Source: JABLTI01 sp035528035
GTDB lineage: Archaea; Asgardarchaeota; Heimdallarchaeia; JABLTI01
Length of the DNA: 64,000 bases
Direction of reading: 5' to 3'
NCBI GenBank assembly: GCA_035528035.1
Contig: DATKZI010000014.1
Location: 248,001 to 312,000, forward strand
Shown here piece by piece: positions 28,232-37,298 of this stretch. Within the stretch, counting starts at the first letter, position 1. Each line of letters opens with the position of its first letter. The translations under genes were made by a program, and so were the position numbers. The notes beneath the pieces were generated by a model. It searched no databases. It was not told the origin of the DNA and saw only the letters and a list, made by a program, of their open reading frames with translations.

Positions 28232-31200
28232 TTATTTTCGTTTTCGATAAATGATAAAACCTAAACTGCTAACACCAATAATGATTAAAGCAGTGATGAA
28301 TCCAAAACCAGCTGATTCAGTGTAGGTTTCCTTATCAGGATGATCATTGGGATCTAATGGATCAGTTCCTTCTTGAATTTCATGGTAATCTGTAAAACCA
28401 TCGTCGTCTGAGTCAGGATCATTTGGATAGGTGCCATAAAGATATTCTTCATAATTTGTTAATCCATCGTTGTCATCGTCTTGATCAGCATCATCATGGA
28501 GAGGATCGGTATTGTAATAAACTTCCCACTTATCAGGAAGAAGATCACCATCTGTATCTGGGTTATCCAAATCTGTTCCCCAGAAATATTCCTCATAATT
28601 TGTTAATCCATCGCCATCTCTATCTTCTTGTCCATCTGCTTTATCTAAAGGATTTAAACCATTTTCAATTTCGAATTTATCATCTATTAGATCACCATCT
28701 GTGTCCCATTTTGTTGGATTTGTTCCGTAAGTGAAAACTTCATCACCATCTGTGAGTTCATCCCCGTCTGTATCTGGGTTATAAGGATTAGTGTGGTACA
28801 AGAATTCCCAGGTGGTATTTAGAAGATCACCATCATCATCTAATCCACCATCATTGACTAATGGGTTATAGCCCCAATAGACTTCCCATCCATCCCAAGC
28901 ACCATCTCCATCTGTGTCTGGATTGAGTGGATTTAAACCAAGAATATAGCCAGTAGCATTTGCTGCGGGATTTGTTGGAGCATAAACGCCTTTAATTTCC
29001 TCATAATCTGTCAAGTCATCTGTATCTGAATCAGAACTTGCAGGATTTGTTCCGTAAGTATTTACTTCATCTTCATCAGACAAACCATCTGCATCTGAAT
29101 CTAAATTAATTGGATCAGAACCCCAAATATTGATTTCATCACCATCACTTATTGTGTCATCATCTGAGTCTATATCGAGTATGTTTGGGAAAGTATCACC
29201 ATCGAAATCACTCAATGGGTCAACACCTCTTAGAATCCAATAGTCAACTTCATCGCCATCTAATAGTCCATCGCCATCTGTGTCATCTGCATTTGGATCT
29301 GTTCCCCAAAGATTAACTTCAATATAATTTGACAATCTATCTAAGTCATCATCTCTACCAACTATTTCAAAGGAGTTCACTTCATTTGCTACAAAAGCTA
29401 TTTCATCTACTACTGTAACATATAATGCTGATCCTCCTTCATAGAAATGTCTTTCTAATGTTAATGCTGTCGGATCACTTGCATCCATTTCATAAAGTCC
29501 ATCATCATTTGCAGTAACATAGATTTTATCTTCATAGATATCAACATGGGACACATTGTATCCAGAGTCGAGAATAGTATCAAGTACTGTAAGTGAAGTT
29601 ATATCTGAAATATTGTATAATACAACACCACTAGTTGTTGCAGCTACAGCCAATACTGTATCATTAGCACATAAACCATCTACTGCTGCACCAGCAGTAT
29701 ATGTACTTAATGAGTATGCTGAAGCAGGAATAGTTACATTTATTATTGAAAAACCAGATAACCCTCTGCTTACAAACGCATAATTACCTTCTAATGATAC
29801 TCTATATGTTTCTGTAGCAAATCCTACAGTGCGTATTAAGCTTGGAGTTGTTGGATTTGCGACGTTAATCAATCTAAGTCCAGCAGTCCTTGTTGCTAAA
29901 TAAACAATATTATCCCTAAATGCTAAACCATGTGCTTCCCCAGCGTTTAAAGAGCCTATACTTACTGGATTAAGTACATCTGTAATATTGATTATTTCTA
30001 ATCCATAATTGGTTGCAGCATAGATTAATGTATTATTTAATATTGCATGGAAGAATGTTACTCCTTCTTTAAGGAATTTAGCTATTAAAATCGGGTTTGA
30101 TAGATCCGTCAGATTTATCAGATCTATTCCAGTAAATCCTTCTGCCAGCACACCCAGATCTCCTTGAACATCCGTAGTTCTTGGTTCACCAGCAAAAATT
30201 ATACTTGAATAAATAATGGGATTATCAGCATCACTTAAGTTTATAAGGATTAAATTATATTCATTTGCTAGATAAATTATTCTTGAGTTAATTGCTACAT
30301 CTATTGCATTACCAGGACTATAGCTTTTCTTCCATCTTTGAGTTATTGCGGAAAGATTTGTAATATTTAAAAGGTATACTCCACTTCTTACAGAGAGAAA
30401 TCCCTTTCTCAAAACATCCCATTTGAAATTCTCAGCATATTCACCTGGAGCAATTGTAAAATTACCTACATAAGTAATATTATCTTGATTTTCATAATCG
30501 TAAACTTTCAAACCATTTGCGCCATCTGCTACATATAATTTAAAAGCGCTCATATCAGCTTGTCTTGAGTTAGTTGGTCCATCCTTTAGGATATCAAGTA
30601 CTACTGGAGTTAATGGTCTTGTTGTATCTAAAACTACCACTCCATCTGTGCCACACATAAGAAAAGCAATATTATGTAATGGGTCAGCTTGAACACCATA
30701 AACAGCAGTTACACCAAAGTGCTCTTCTCTAGCTAATGTGAAATTAGTTTTGCTATAACGTGTATTAAATACCTTTAATCCGCCCGTTCCATCCGCAACA
30801 TACATGGTATTTAATCCAATAAATTCGATATCATATGCTTGTCCACCACCATAATAGCTTCCTAAGCTTAGAATATTTTCCCAAATTCGAATATCTAAGC
30901 ATTCTAAGCCTTTTTCAGCGGTAGCAATATAGCAATATCCTTGGTAGTAAACTGTATCATATACTGTTCCACCGTTTACATAGTTGGCTAAAACAATAGG
31001 ATTAAATGGATCAGTAACATCAATGAAAGTAGCTCCACCTGTTAAACCAGATATATAGAGAATATTTCCTGATCTATAGATCCTATATGCATTTCCATAG
31101 TCAACATCTAATGTACCAATTTCAGCAAATCCTTCTGAAATTGCTTTTGTTTCAAAATTACCATAGTAAATTGATTGATCTGCTGCCTTTATGGTTGAGT

Positions 31201-31321
31201 TTTGATCAACATCGGTTGATGAATCAAGATTTGCACCCAATAAATCCATAACTGTAACAGTAGACATAAGCATGACTGATATAATACCTACTACAATGAG
31301 AAAACTCATTCTTTTCTTCAT
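28232..31321 (-). CDS. surface protein: LVIVD beta-propeller, thrombospondin type-3 repeats, C-terminal anchor
   Basis: The 1029-residue protein starts with a Lys-Lys-Arg signal sequence and hydrophobic core (about 5-30). Residues 60-660 hold LVIVD-type repeats, each with patterns such as VYDTVYYQGYCYIA and LINLTD/DPSNPIL, which fold as propeller blades. Residues 670-990 are Asp-rich calcium-binding repeats (DTDGDGLxDGDE) of the thrombospondin type-3 class. A linker precedes one C-terminal helix and an RKRK stop-transfer tail. This is an exported, Ca-stiffened stalk with a propeller head, anchored in the membrane, possibly via a sorting-type terminus. Numerous N-x-T/S sites fit glycosylation. 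Confidence 0.88.
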   Translation of the reverse strand: MKKRMSFLIVVGIISVMLMSTVTVMDLLGANLDSSTDVDQNSTIKAADQSIYYGNFETKAISEGFAEIGTLDVDYGNAYRIYRSGNILYISGLTGGATFIDVTDPFNPIVLANYVNGGTVYDTVYYQGYCYIATAEKGLECLDIRIWENILSLGSYYGGGQAYDIEFIGLNTMYVADGTGGLKVFNTRYSKTNFTLAREEHFGVTAVYGVQADPLHNIAFLMCGTDGVVVLDTTRPLTPVVLDILKDGPTNSRQADMSAFKLYVADGANGLKVYDYENQDNITYVGNFTIAPGEYAENFKWDVLRKGFLSVRSGVYLLNITNLSAITQRWKKSYSPGNAIDVAINSRIIYLANEYNLILINLSDADNPIIYSSIIFAGEPRTTDVQGDLGVLAEGFTGIDLINLTDLSNPILIAKFLKEGVTFFHAILNNTLIYAATNYGLEIINITDVLNPVSIGSLNAGEAHGLAFRDNIVYLATRTAGLRLINVANPTTPSLIRTVGFATETYRVSLEGNYAFVSRGLSGFSIINVTIPASAYSLSTYTAGAAVDGLCANDTVLAVAATTSGVVLYNISDITSLTVLDTILDSGYNVSHVDIYEDKIYVTANDDGLYEMDASDPTALTLERHFYEGGSALYVTVVDEIAFVANEVNSFEIVGRDDDLDRLSNYIEVNLWGTDPNADDTDGDGLLDGDEVDYWILRGVDPLSDFDGDTFPNILDIDSDDDTISDGDEINIWGSDPINLDSDADGLSDEDEVNTYGTNPASSDSDTDDLTDYEEIKGVYAPTNPAANATGYILGLNPLNPDTDGDGAWDGWEVYWGYNPLVNDGGLDDDGDLLNTTWEFLYHTNPYNPDTDGDELTDGDEVFTYGTNPTKWDTDGDLIDDKFEIENGLNPLDKADGQEDRDGDGLTNYEEYFWGTDLDNPDTDGDLLPDKWEVYYNTDPLHDDADQDDDNDGLTNYEEYLYGTYPNDPDSDDDGFTDYHEIQEGTDPLDPNDHPDKETYTESAGFGFITALIIIGVSSLGFIIYRKRK

Positions 31322-31615
31322 TTTATTTTCACCAATTGTTAAACTATCACGGAACGGACTATTTCTTTTATTGATTGAAAAGTTTTAACTTGATAAACTT
31401 TTCTTATTCTCTTTCTTACTCTTATTTCCTTTTAAGTATTTATTCAGATAGTAAATTAATAGTTATTAAGTACTAATATTTTATTATCTTTTTTACTTAA
31501 TCTATAAATAATTTGAAACAAAAAATTGTTTTATAAATGTTTAATTATGAAAGATAAGAATATAACTCAAATAGCTATAAATTGAAAATAATCTGGTAAT
31601 ATTTGAAGTGATAAT

Positions 31616-32395
31616 ATGGATAAAAATTTATTATTAGAATTAATTTATTTGCCGATTATAACTCCAACAAATGACATCAAAATAGCTATTGACTTATTAA
31701 CAAATTTTTCTAAAGTAAATGATATTCCTTTTAGAATCATCGATAAATTATCTGAAACCGAAAGCAAACATTTAGAAGATGAATTTCGTCTTGCTGCTAC
31801 TCGAGGGAAGTTCAAAGTTGTTAGTGGTGGGGGAGCAGCTTTAGTTTTATCAGGATCTAAAAAACTTAATCACAAACATGGACCAATTTTAGTTATTAGA
31901 AAGAATGGTGAAGTTGTTCAAGTTTTTCCACGAGGTGAAGAAGGGATTAAAGGAAGTAGGATAAGTACAATTGATTTTTTAAAACGGATAAATGAAAACT
32001 ATTCACCCCTATTGTTTGATCTTGATGATAAATCATTTACCGAGCTAAATTTAAGAAATTTAATTATTAATCGACCATCATTACTTGAGGATGGTTTAAC
32101 CTATATCAATGTAGAAGTAGCTATTGATTCTGCAATAATTGATTTAGTGTTTCTTGACGCATCAAAGAATCATCTATTATTAGAATTTAAGTTAAATGCT
32201 GATGACAAAACAATTGGTCAAGTTGCTAGGTACAATTTTGAAACTTATGCAAAAATGGCAAAGATCAAACACGATAAGATTAGAAGAGGAATAGTTACAT
32301 TAGGCATAACAGGTCAAATCATCGAAGCATGCAAAGCTAACAGAATAGAATTATTTGTTTTAACTTTTTCCAATATAGGTTATACTTTAAAATAA
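31616..32395 (+). CDS. nucS: NucS/EndoMS-like endonuclease
   Basis: The 259-residue protein has a C-terminal PD-(D/E)xK nuclease domain with D176, E190-x-K192 and Q202 followed by ARY. The spacing equals that of the NucS/EndoMS family. The N-terminal half (RGKFKVVSGGGAALVLSG, HGPILVI) matches the NucS beta-rich dimerisation and DNA-binding domain. NucS cleaves branched or mismatched DNA and works with PCNA. The extreme C terminus lacks a clear PIP box. ATG start; the gene stands alone. Confidence 0.8.
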   Translation: MDKNLLLELIYLPIITPTNDIKIAIDLLTNFSKVNDIPFRIIDKLSETESKHLEDEFRLAATRGKFKVVSGGGAALVLSGSKKLNHKHGPILVIRKNGEVVQVFPRGEEGIKGSRISTIDFLKRINENYSPLLFDLDDKSFTELNLRNLIINRPSLLEDGLTYINVEVAIDSAIIDLVFLDASKNHLLLEFKLNADDKTIGQVARYNFETYAKMAKIKHDKIRRGIVTLGITGQIIEACKANRIELFVLTFSNIGYTLK

Positions 32396-32496
32396 AAAAA
32401 TCAAGCTCATGTGTAGCTTAATAAATAATAAAATTTGTAATAATTTTAATTGTTTGAGCTAATTTAATTTTAGAAGTGTTTGGTAGGTAGGAATCT

Positions 32497-33312
32497 ATGA
32501 CAGACAATGTTAATGAAAAATTCAAACTAGCACTCATAAAATTAAAACAAAAAAATTACCAAGAAGCGATAAAATTATTCGATGAGATTATTATAACTAC
32601 TGCACCTGTTAGTAGTGTAGTAACATTAGAAACCTATTCAATTAGCGAATGGGAATACATTGATGATATTACTTTAATTGAGCGAGATATTGGTACTAAA
32701 GAGGCATCTTTTGATGGGCACCTAGCTTTAAGTCTTTTGTTTAAAATTGCTCAAAATAATGAGAGAAGAAATGAGTATATACAGAAAGCTCTGAAACTCA
32801 ATAGTAATAATTTCCGAATTTGGCGTGAATATGGTGAAACAACTTTTCAATTAGGAAATATTCGTCAAGCTTTACTACAATTCCAGGAAGCTACTAATTT
32901 GAATTTTAATGACTCCCTCTGCCAGGAGGGCATTGGACTTTGTTATTATTATCTAGATGAACCAATAAAAGCTATAAGTCCCCTAAGAAAAGCTCTCTCA
33001 CTAGATCAGAAAAATCATTGCATCATGAATCATCTTTCATTCATTCTTTCTGAAATAGGCGAACTTGATGAAGCTCATGATCTAATTTTGCAAGCTTTAC
33101 AATTAGACGAAGCTAATAATATCTATCTCGATACTTATGCTTGTATTCTTTTCTTACAAGAGAGGTATGATGAATCATTAAAGATTTTTGAGAAAATCTT
33201 AGGAAATAAACCTAAAGATTGGGAAATTTCTTGGGATATTTTGACCAATTTATATGAAACATTAGGCTTGCGTGTAAAAGCTAAACAATTGGAAGAGAAA
33301 TTGAATCTCTGA
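32497..33312 (+). CDS. TPR-repeat protein
   Basis: A 271-residue soluble protein. One TPR motif (residues 5-30) is followed by a non-repeat stretch (35-75) and then about five repeats to the end, for example WREYGETTFQLGNIRQALLQFQEA. It has no signal or membrane segment. The ATG has AGGTAGG upstream. It resembles the TPR protein at 27 kb in type but not closely in sequence. Function is presumably protein binding. Confidence 0.85.
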   Translation: MTDNVNEKFKLALIKLKQKNYQEAIKLFDEIIITTAPVSSVVTLETYSISEWEYIDDITLIERDIGTKEASFDGHLALSLLFKIAQNNERRNEYIQKALKLNSNNFRIWREYGETTFQLGNIRQALLQFQEATNLNFNDSLCQEGIGLCYYYLDEPIKAISPLRKALSLDQKNHCIMNHLSFILSEIGELDEAHDLILQALQLDEANNIYLDTYACILFLQERYDESLKIFEKILGNKPKDWEISWDILTNLYETLGLRVKAKQLEEKLNL

Positions 33313-33324
33313 TTTTTTCTTTCT

Positions 33325-33759
33325 TTAAAATACTAAAGTTGTATTACAACCTATCATTATTTTAACAGCGTTTTGCAAGTGTACAAGTTCTACTCCATCG
33401 ATGATATCATTGTCCTTTAAACCAGTCAATGCTAGTGAACTTTTACAAGTCATAACATGCCCACCAAAAGAGATTATACCATCTAATAACTCATAAGGTG
33501 TGAAATTAACATCATTTTCTATTATTGTTTCCTCTTTTTCCTCTAGATTACTATATTTATCGATTGTTTGTTGTTCTGCTTTATTTTGTTTTTTCGCAAG
33601 GAAAATTGCTTTTTCGGTTAAAAGAATGTGAACTTCATATTCATCCATTAATAGTGTAAGAGCTAACCTTAACCCAGCATTCATACTATTACGATGAACT
33701 TTCTCACTCGGTGAGTTAACAAAGATAAGGAAATATCTAATAGGAAAATTAGCTGTCAT
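33325..33759 (-). CDS. DsrE/DsrF-like protein
   Basis: A small alpha/beta protein with the DsrE-fold pattern. It has an opening RYFLIFVNSPSE strand, a long AGLRLALTLL helix, a VHILLTEKAIFLA segment and a conserved Cys in GHVMTCKSSLALTGL, followed by LQNAVKIMIGCN. DsrE/TusD relatives pass sulfur through such a Cys; many stand-alone archaeal members are uncharacterised. A TTG at 33831 would add 24 residues with no family counterpart, so ATG 33759 is preferred. An acidic insert of about 25 residues precedes the Cys motif. No other sulfur genes lie near. Confidence 0.72.
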   Translation of the reverse strand: MTANFPIRYFLIFVNSPSEKVHRNSMNAGLRLALTLLMDEYEVHILLTEKAIFLAKKQNKAEQQTIDKYSNLEEKEETIIENDVNFTPYELLDGIISFGGHVMTCKSSLALTGLKDNDIIDGVELVHLQNAVKIMIGCNTTLVF

Positions 33760-33964
33760 TTTAACCACGTACTTTAATTGAGCTAAAACTAAAAACACGT
33801 TACTATTTAAAAATAATTCTGGATATGGCAAATTTATGTTTAGTGAATTTTTTTTAAAAAAAAATTAGAAAATAACTCTTTCCGGTGAAAAATTTAAAAT
33901 GATAATAGAAATATAGTAACACATTTCATGCGAAAAATCTGACAATAAAATAGGAGAAAAAAAT

Positions 33965-34240
33965 TTGAAAATAGCAAAAACTGCTCAAGCAGGTTCATTG
34001 GAATCTTGTGATATTTTAATCACAATTGAACCTTTGAAGGGTAAAACTGGTATTGATTTAAAATTGGAGTCTCCAGCAGAAGTCTCGTTTGGAGCTAAAA
34101 TAAGAGAAGAAATTCTTGAGGTTGTTAATAAACTCGATGTTACTGATATCCAAATAACTGCTGTTGATAAAGGAGCTTTGGGTTATTGTATAAAGGCTAG
34201 AACCGAAACAGCTCTAAAAAGAGCACTAGGAGAAGAATGA
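33965..34240 (+). CDS. citD: citrate lyase acyl carrier protein (gamma subunit)
   Basis: At 91 residues it matches CitD length. S14 in the motif QAGSLESCD is the residue that takes the phosphoribosyl-dephospho-CoA prosthetic group. The start is TTG 33965 with GGAG at 33953-33956. It is first in a tight citD-citE-citF operon (4-bp and 10-bp spacers). The carrier holds the acetyl or citryl thioester while CitF and CitE act. Confidence 0.93.
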   Translation: MKIAKTAQAGSLESCDILITIEPLKGKTGIDLKLESPAEVSFGAKIREEILEVVNKLDVTDIQITAVDKGALGYCIKARTETALKRALGEE

Positions 34241-34244
34241 AAAA

Positions 34245-35147
34245 ATGACAAGTAAAACTTTTGCAAAATTAAAAGATGATAGATTGAGACGCACTAGACT
34301 TTATATTCCAGGAAATAATCCCTCAATGATCCAAAATGCTTCCATCTATGAAGCTGATTCTTTAATTTTTGATTTAGAAGATTCTATTCCTATTTCTGAG
34401 AAAGATTCAGCCAGATACCTAGTTAGAAATGCTCTAGAAAAGATTGATTTTGGTGAGTGTGAGATTACAATCCGTATAAATAGTTTTGAAACAAAATACT
34501 TTCTAAAAGATCTAGATGCAATTGTCACATCCAAGCTTGATGGTATACTCTTACCTAAAACAGAATCATTTGAGACTCTTCAAGAAGTTGATAAAGAAAT
34601 CACCCGTTTGGAAAATGAACGAAATATTCCTGTTGGGAAAATTCGAGTTATGCCAATTATCGAAACAGCAAAAGGTGTACTTAATATAGAAAAAATCGTT
34701 ACAGCACCGCGTATTGCAGCAGTAGGATTAGGAGGAGAGGATTTAACAGCAGATATTGGAGCTAAAAGAACAAAAGAAGGAAAGGAATTGGAATATATTA
34801 CTTCGAAGATAATTCTTGCATGTGCGGCAAATAAAATTCAAGCTATAGATACTGTTTTTTCAGATGTTAATGATTTAGATGGATTATTTAATGCCACAAT
34901 TAAAGCAATTGAGATGGGATTTCAAGGTAAAAGCATAATTCATCCTTTACAAGTAGAAGTTGTCCATCGAGCATTTACACCTTCACATGAAGAAATAGAA
35001 AATGCTGAAAAGATTGTGAAAGCCTACAAGGAATCTACAAAAAAGGGTTTGGGAGTAATTACTGTGGATGGTCGAATGATTGACCTTCCAGTTGTTTTAA
35101 GAGCTGAAAGAGTCTTAAAACGTGCAAAAATAAGCAGTAATAAATAA
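34245..35147 (+). CDS. citE: citrate lyase beta subunit (citryl-ACP lyase)
   Basis: TIM-barrel lyase of 300 residues that cleaves citryl-ACP to oxaloacetate and acetyl-ACP. Family marks are RRTRLYIPGNNP, the metal-site Asp/Glu in IFDLEDSIP, the MPIIETAKGV strand, the AVGLGGEDLTADIG motif, and GKSIIHPLQV near the end. Full length for CitE. It follows citD by 4 bp. Confidence 0.93.
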   Translation: MTSKTFAKLKDDRLRRTRLYIPGNNPSMIQNASIYEADSLIFDLEDSIPISEKDSARYLVRNALEKIDFGECEITIRINSFETKYFLKDLDAIVTSKLDGILLPKTESFETLQEVDKEITRLENERNIPVGKIRVMPIIETAKGVLNIEKIVTAPRIAAVGLGGEDLTADIGAKRTKEGKELEYITSKIILACAANKIQAIDTVFSDVNDLDGLFNATIKAIEMGFQGKSIIHPLQVEVVHRAFTPSHEEIENAEKIVKAYKESTKKGLGVITVDGRMIDLPVVLRAERVLKRAKISSNK

Positions 35148-35157
35148 TGCAGGATGC

Positions 35158-36720
35158 GTGGATAGATCAATGAAATTTACTACTAATAAAGTTGGAAGAA
35201 ATATTCCTGATGAATTATTTGGACGAAAATTAATTCCCTTTATAGGTGTTGGGAAAGGACCTTATCAAGAACGTAAATATGCTCCTAAATTGCGAAAATT
35301 GAATCCTGGTGAGAATAAATTAGTTACCACACTAAAAGAAGCAATAAAAAAAGGGGAGCTTGCAGATGGAGGAACAATATCATTTCATCACCACTTCAGA
35401 AATGGTGATTATCTATTAAATCTGGTTTGTCATGAAATCGCTAAGATGGGGTTAAAAGATATAAGACTAGTTCCATCATCTATCCAAGGTATACATAAAG
35501 AAATACTCCCATATATCGAAAAAGGGATCATTACTCAAATTAGTTGTGGAGCTTCAGGAATAATAGCTGATGCAATTTCTCATGGCAAAATGGAAAAGAT
35601 TCTAACAATTCGTTCACATGGCGGAAGAGCTAGATCAATTGAGTGTGGAGATGAAATTATAGATATTGCTTTCATTGGTGCACCAACCTCTGACTGTTAT
35701 GGAAATATCAATGGCGTACTAGGAAAATATGCCTGTGGATCTTTAGGTTATGCATACCCAGATGCACAGTATGCCAATTATGTTGTTGCTGTAACGAATG
35801 AATTGGTACCTTTTCCAAACAATCCTATAAGTATTAGTCAAGACTTAGTGGATACAGTTGTGCATTTAGATCAACCAATAGGAAATCCTGCAGGAATTGT
35901 TTCAACAACATTACGTGTAACTCGAGATCCAAAAAATCTTAAAATTGCACGAGATTGTATAGAAATCATTAAAGCTTCAGGTTTATTAAAAGAAGGATTT
36001 TCATATCAAAGTGGAGCTGGTGGAACTGCTCTTGCAGCAACTTATTTCCTTAGGGACTATATGAAAGCTAAGGAAATTAAAGGATCATTCTGTATGGGAG
36101 GAGCTACTGAAGGTTTAGTTAGAATGCTTGAAGATGGACTTTTTGATGCTATTTTAGATGTACAAACTTTTGACACCTATGCAGTCAATTCACTTCTTAA
36201 CAATCCTAAACATATTGAAATGGGTGCAAGTCAATATGCTAATCCTCATACTTCTGGTTGCGCTGTAAACTTACTTGATACAGTAATTCTAGGTGGAACT
36301 GAAGTTGATCTTAATTTCAATGTAAATACATCCACAGAATCAGATGGTAGAATTCAATGGGGTATGGGTGGTCATCAAGATACAGCAGAGGGAGCTAAAC
36401 TCGCTATTATTGCAGTACCACTTCTTAGAGGTAGATTACCTATTGTGGTGGATGATGTTATCTCTGTAAATACTCCAGGTGAATGCATTGATGTAATAGT
36501 TACTGAACGAGGTATTGCATTAAATCCTGAATCAAAATATTATGAGATATTATCAAAGAGTAAGAATTTGAATATTAAAACGATAGAGGAATTAAAGAAT
36601 ATCGCAGAGGATTTGAGCGGAGGAAAGCCAAGGAAACCAGAAACAACTGATAAAATCGTTGCAATAGTAGAATATCGTGATGGTTCTGTTCTTGATGTTA
36701 TTTATCAAGTTAAGGGTTAA
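35158..36720 (+). CDS. citF: citrate lyase alpha subunit (citrate CoA-transferase)
   Basis: CoA-transferase subunit of 520 residues that exchanges acetate for citrate on the carrier protein. Recognisable CitF stretches are FHHHFRNGDYLLN, CGASGIIADAIS, GAPTSDCYGN, CMGGATEG and WGMGGHQDTAEGAKL. GTG 35158 is the outer start; ATG 35170 is an alternative four codons in. The stop codon lies inside an inverted repeat. citC, citG, citX and a citrate carrier are all missing from the window. Confidence 0.93.
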   Translation: MDRSMKFTTNKVGRNIPDELFGRKLIPFIGVGKGPYQERKYAPKLRKLNPGENKLVTTLKEAIKKGELADGGTISFHHHFRNGDYLLNLVCHEIAKMGLKDIRLVPSSIQGIHKEILPYIEKGIITQISCGASGIIADAISHGKMEKILTIRSHGGRARSIECGDEIIDIAFIGAPTSDCYGNINGVLGKYACGSLGYAYPDAQYANYVVAVTNELVPFPNNPISISQDLVDTVVHLDQPIGNPAGIVSTTLRVTRDPKNLKIARDCIEIIKASGLLKEGFSYQSGAGGTALAATYFLRDYMKAKEIKGSFCMGGATEGLVRMLEDGLFDAILDVQTFDTYAVNSLLNNPKHIEMGASQYANPHTSGCAVNLLDTVILGGTEVDLNFNVNTSTESDGRIQWGMGGHQDTAEGAKLAIIAVPLLRGRLPIVVDDVISVNTPGECIDVIVTERGIALNPESKYYEILSKSKNLNIKTIEELKNIAEDLSGGKPRKPETTDKIVAIVEYRDGSVLDVIYQVKG

Positions 36721-36742
36721 AAACTAAGAAATTAACCCTTAA
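36710..36742 (+). terminator. hairpin at the end of the citrate lyase operon
   Basis: A perfect 11-bp inverted repeat (TTAAGGGTTAA and TTAACCCTTAA) with an 11-nt A-rich loop begins inside the citF stop codon. Only short T-rich sequence follows. Confidence 0.55.
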
Positions 36743-36829
36743 TTCATTTACAGTATAAAAGAAAGTGTTTATATTATATTAGAGTTTAAGTTATTAGTAG
36801 TAAAAGCATGTAAGGGGATATTATTACAT

Positions 36830-37069
36830 TTGAATTTTGAAAATGATAAGAAAAAACAATTAATGATGGTACTTATTATTGCCTCAGCTCTTATTCCAGT
36901 GTATATAATTTACCTAACTTTTGGTAGACCACCCTTAGAAGTATCTTTATTTTCAATTATCTATTCATTCTTTGTAGTTTTTGTATGGTTATTGTTCTAC
37001 TTTGATTTCTTTAGAAAGAAACCAACCTTTAATGGAACCAATAGTAATTTAGCAGTTAAACATGAATGA
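36830..37069 (+). CDS. small two-helix membrane protein
   Basis: Not recognised. The 79-residue protein has a Lys-rich start (DKKKQ), helices at about 11-29 and 38-58, and a short charged tail. The start is TTG with GGGG at 36814-36817, a rather long 12 nt away. The codon pattern and hydrophobic layout look genuine. It lies between the citrate lyase operon and the ABC exporter with no clear link to either. Confidence 0.5.
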   Translation: MNFENDKKKQLMMVLIIASALIPVYIIYLTFGRPPLEVSLFSIIYSFFVVFVWLLFYFDFFRKKPTFNGTNSNLAVKHE

Positions 37070-37298
37070 AACATCATCTTGTTTTTCACTATTTTTATTT
37101 CAAAGACAAATGATATCATTCAGAAATAGCTCAAACTAGCTATAAGAAAAATAATGAAAACAAGGAATATTATTTCAATTTTTATTTTTCTTCGCATATT
37201 TTTTTGTTTCAAAGAATTATTATGATTTATAGCAACATTAAAAACATTCAAACAATTTTAAAGATTAAAAAACTATAAAATGACTTTAGAGGGTGTAA

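Noticed and set aside
28423..28734. Plus-strand open frame rich in His and Leu
   Set aside because: It is the mirror of the Asp-rich repeats of the surface protein on the minus strand; the His/Leu bias follows from the GAT/GAC-rich opposite strand.
37070..37298. Spacer before the ABC exporter as a possible gene
   Set aside because: Apart from a 14-codon ATG frame at 37280 no coding signal, hairpin or repeat was found.
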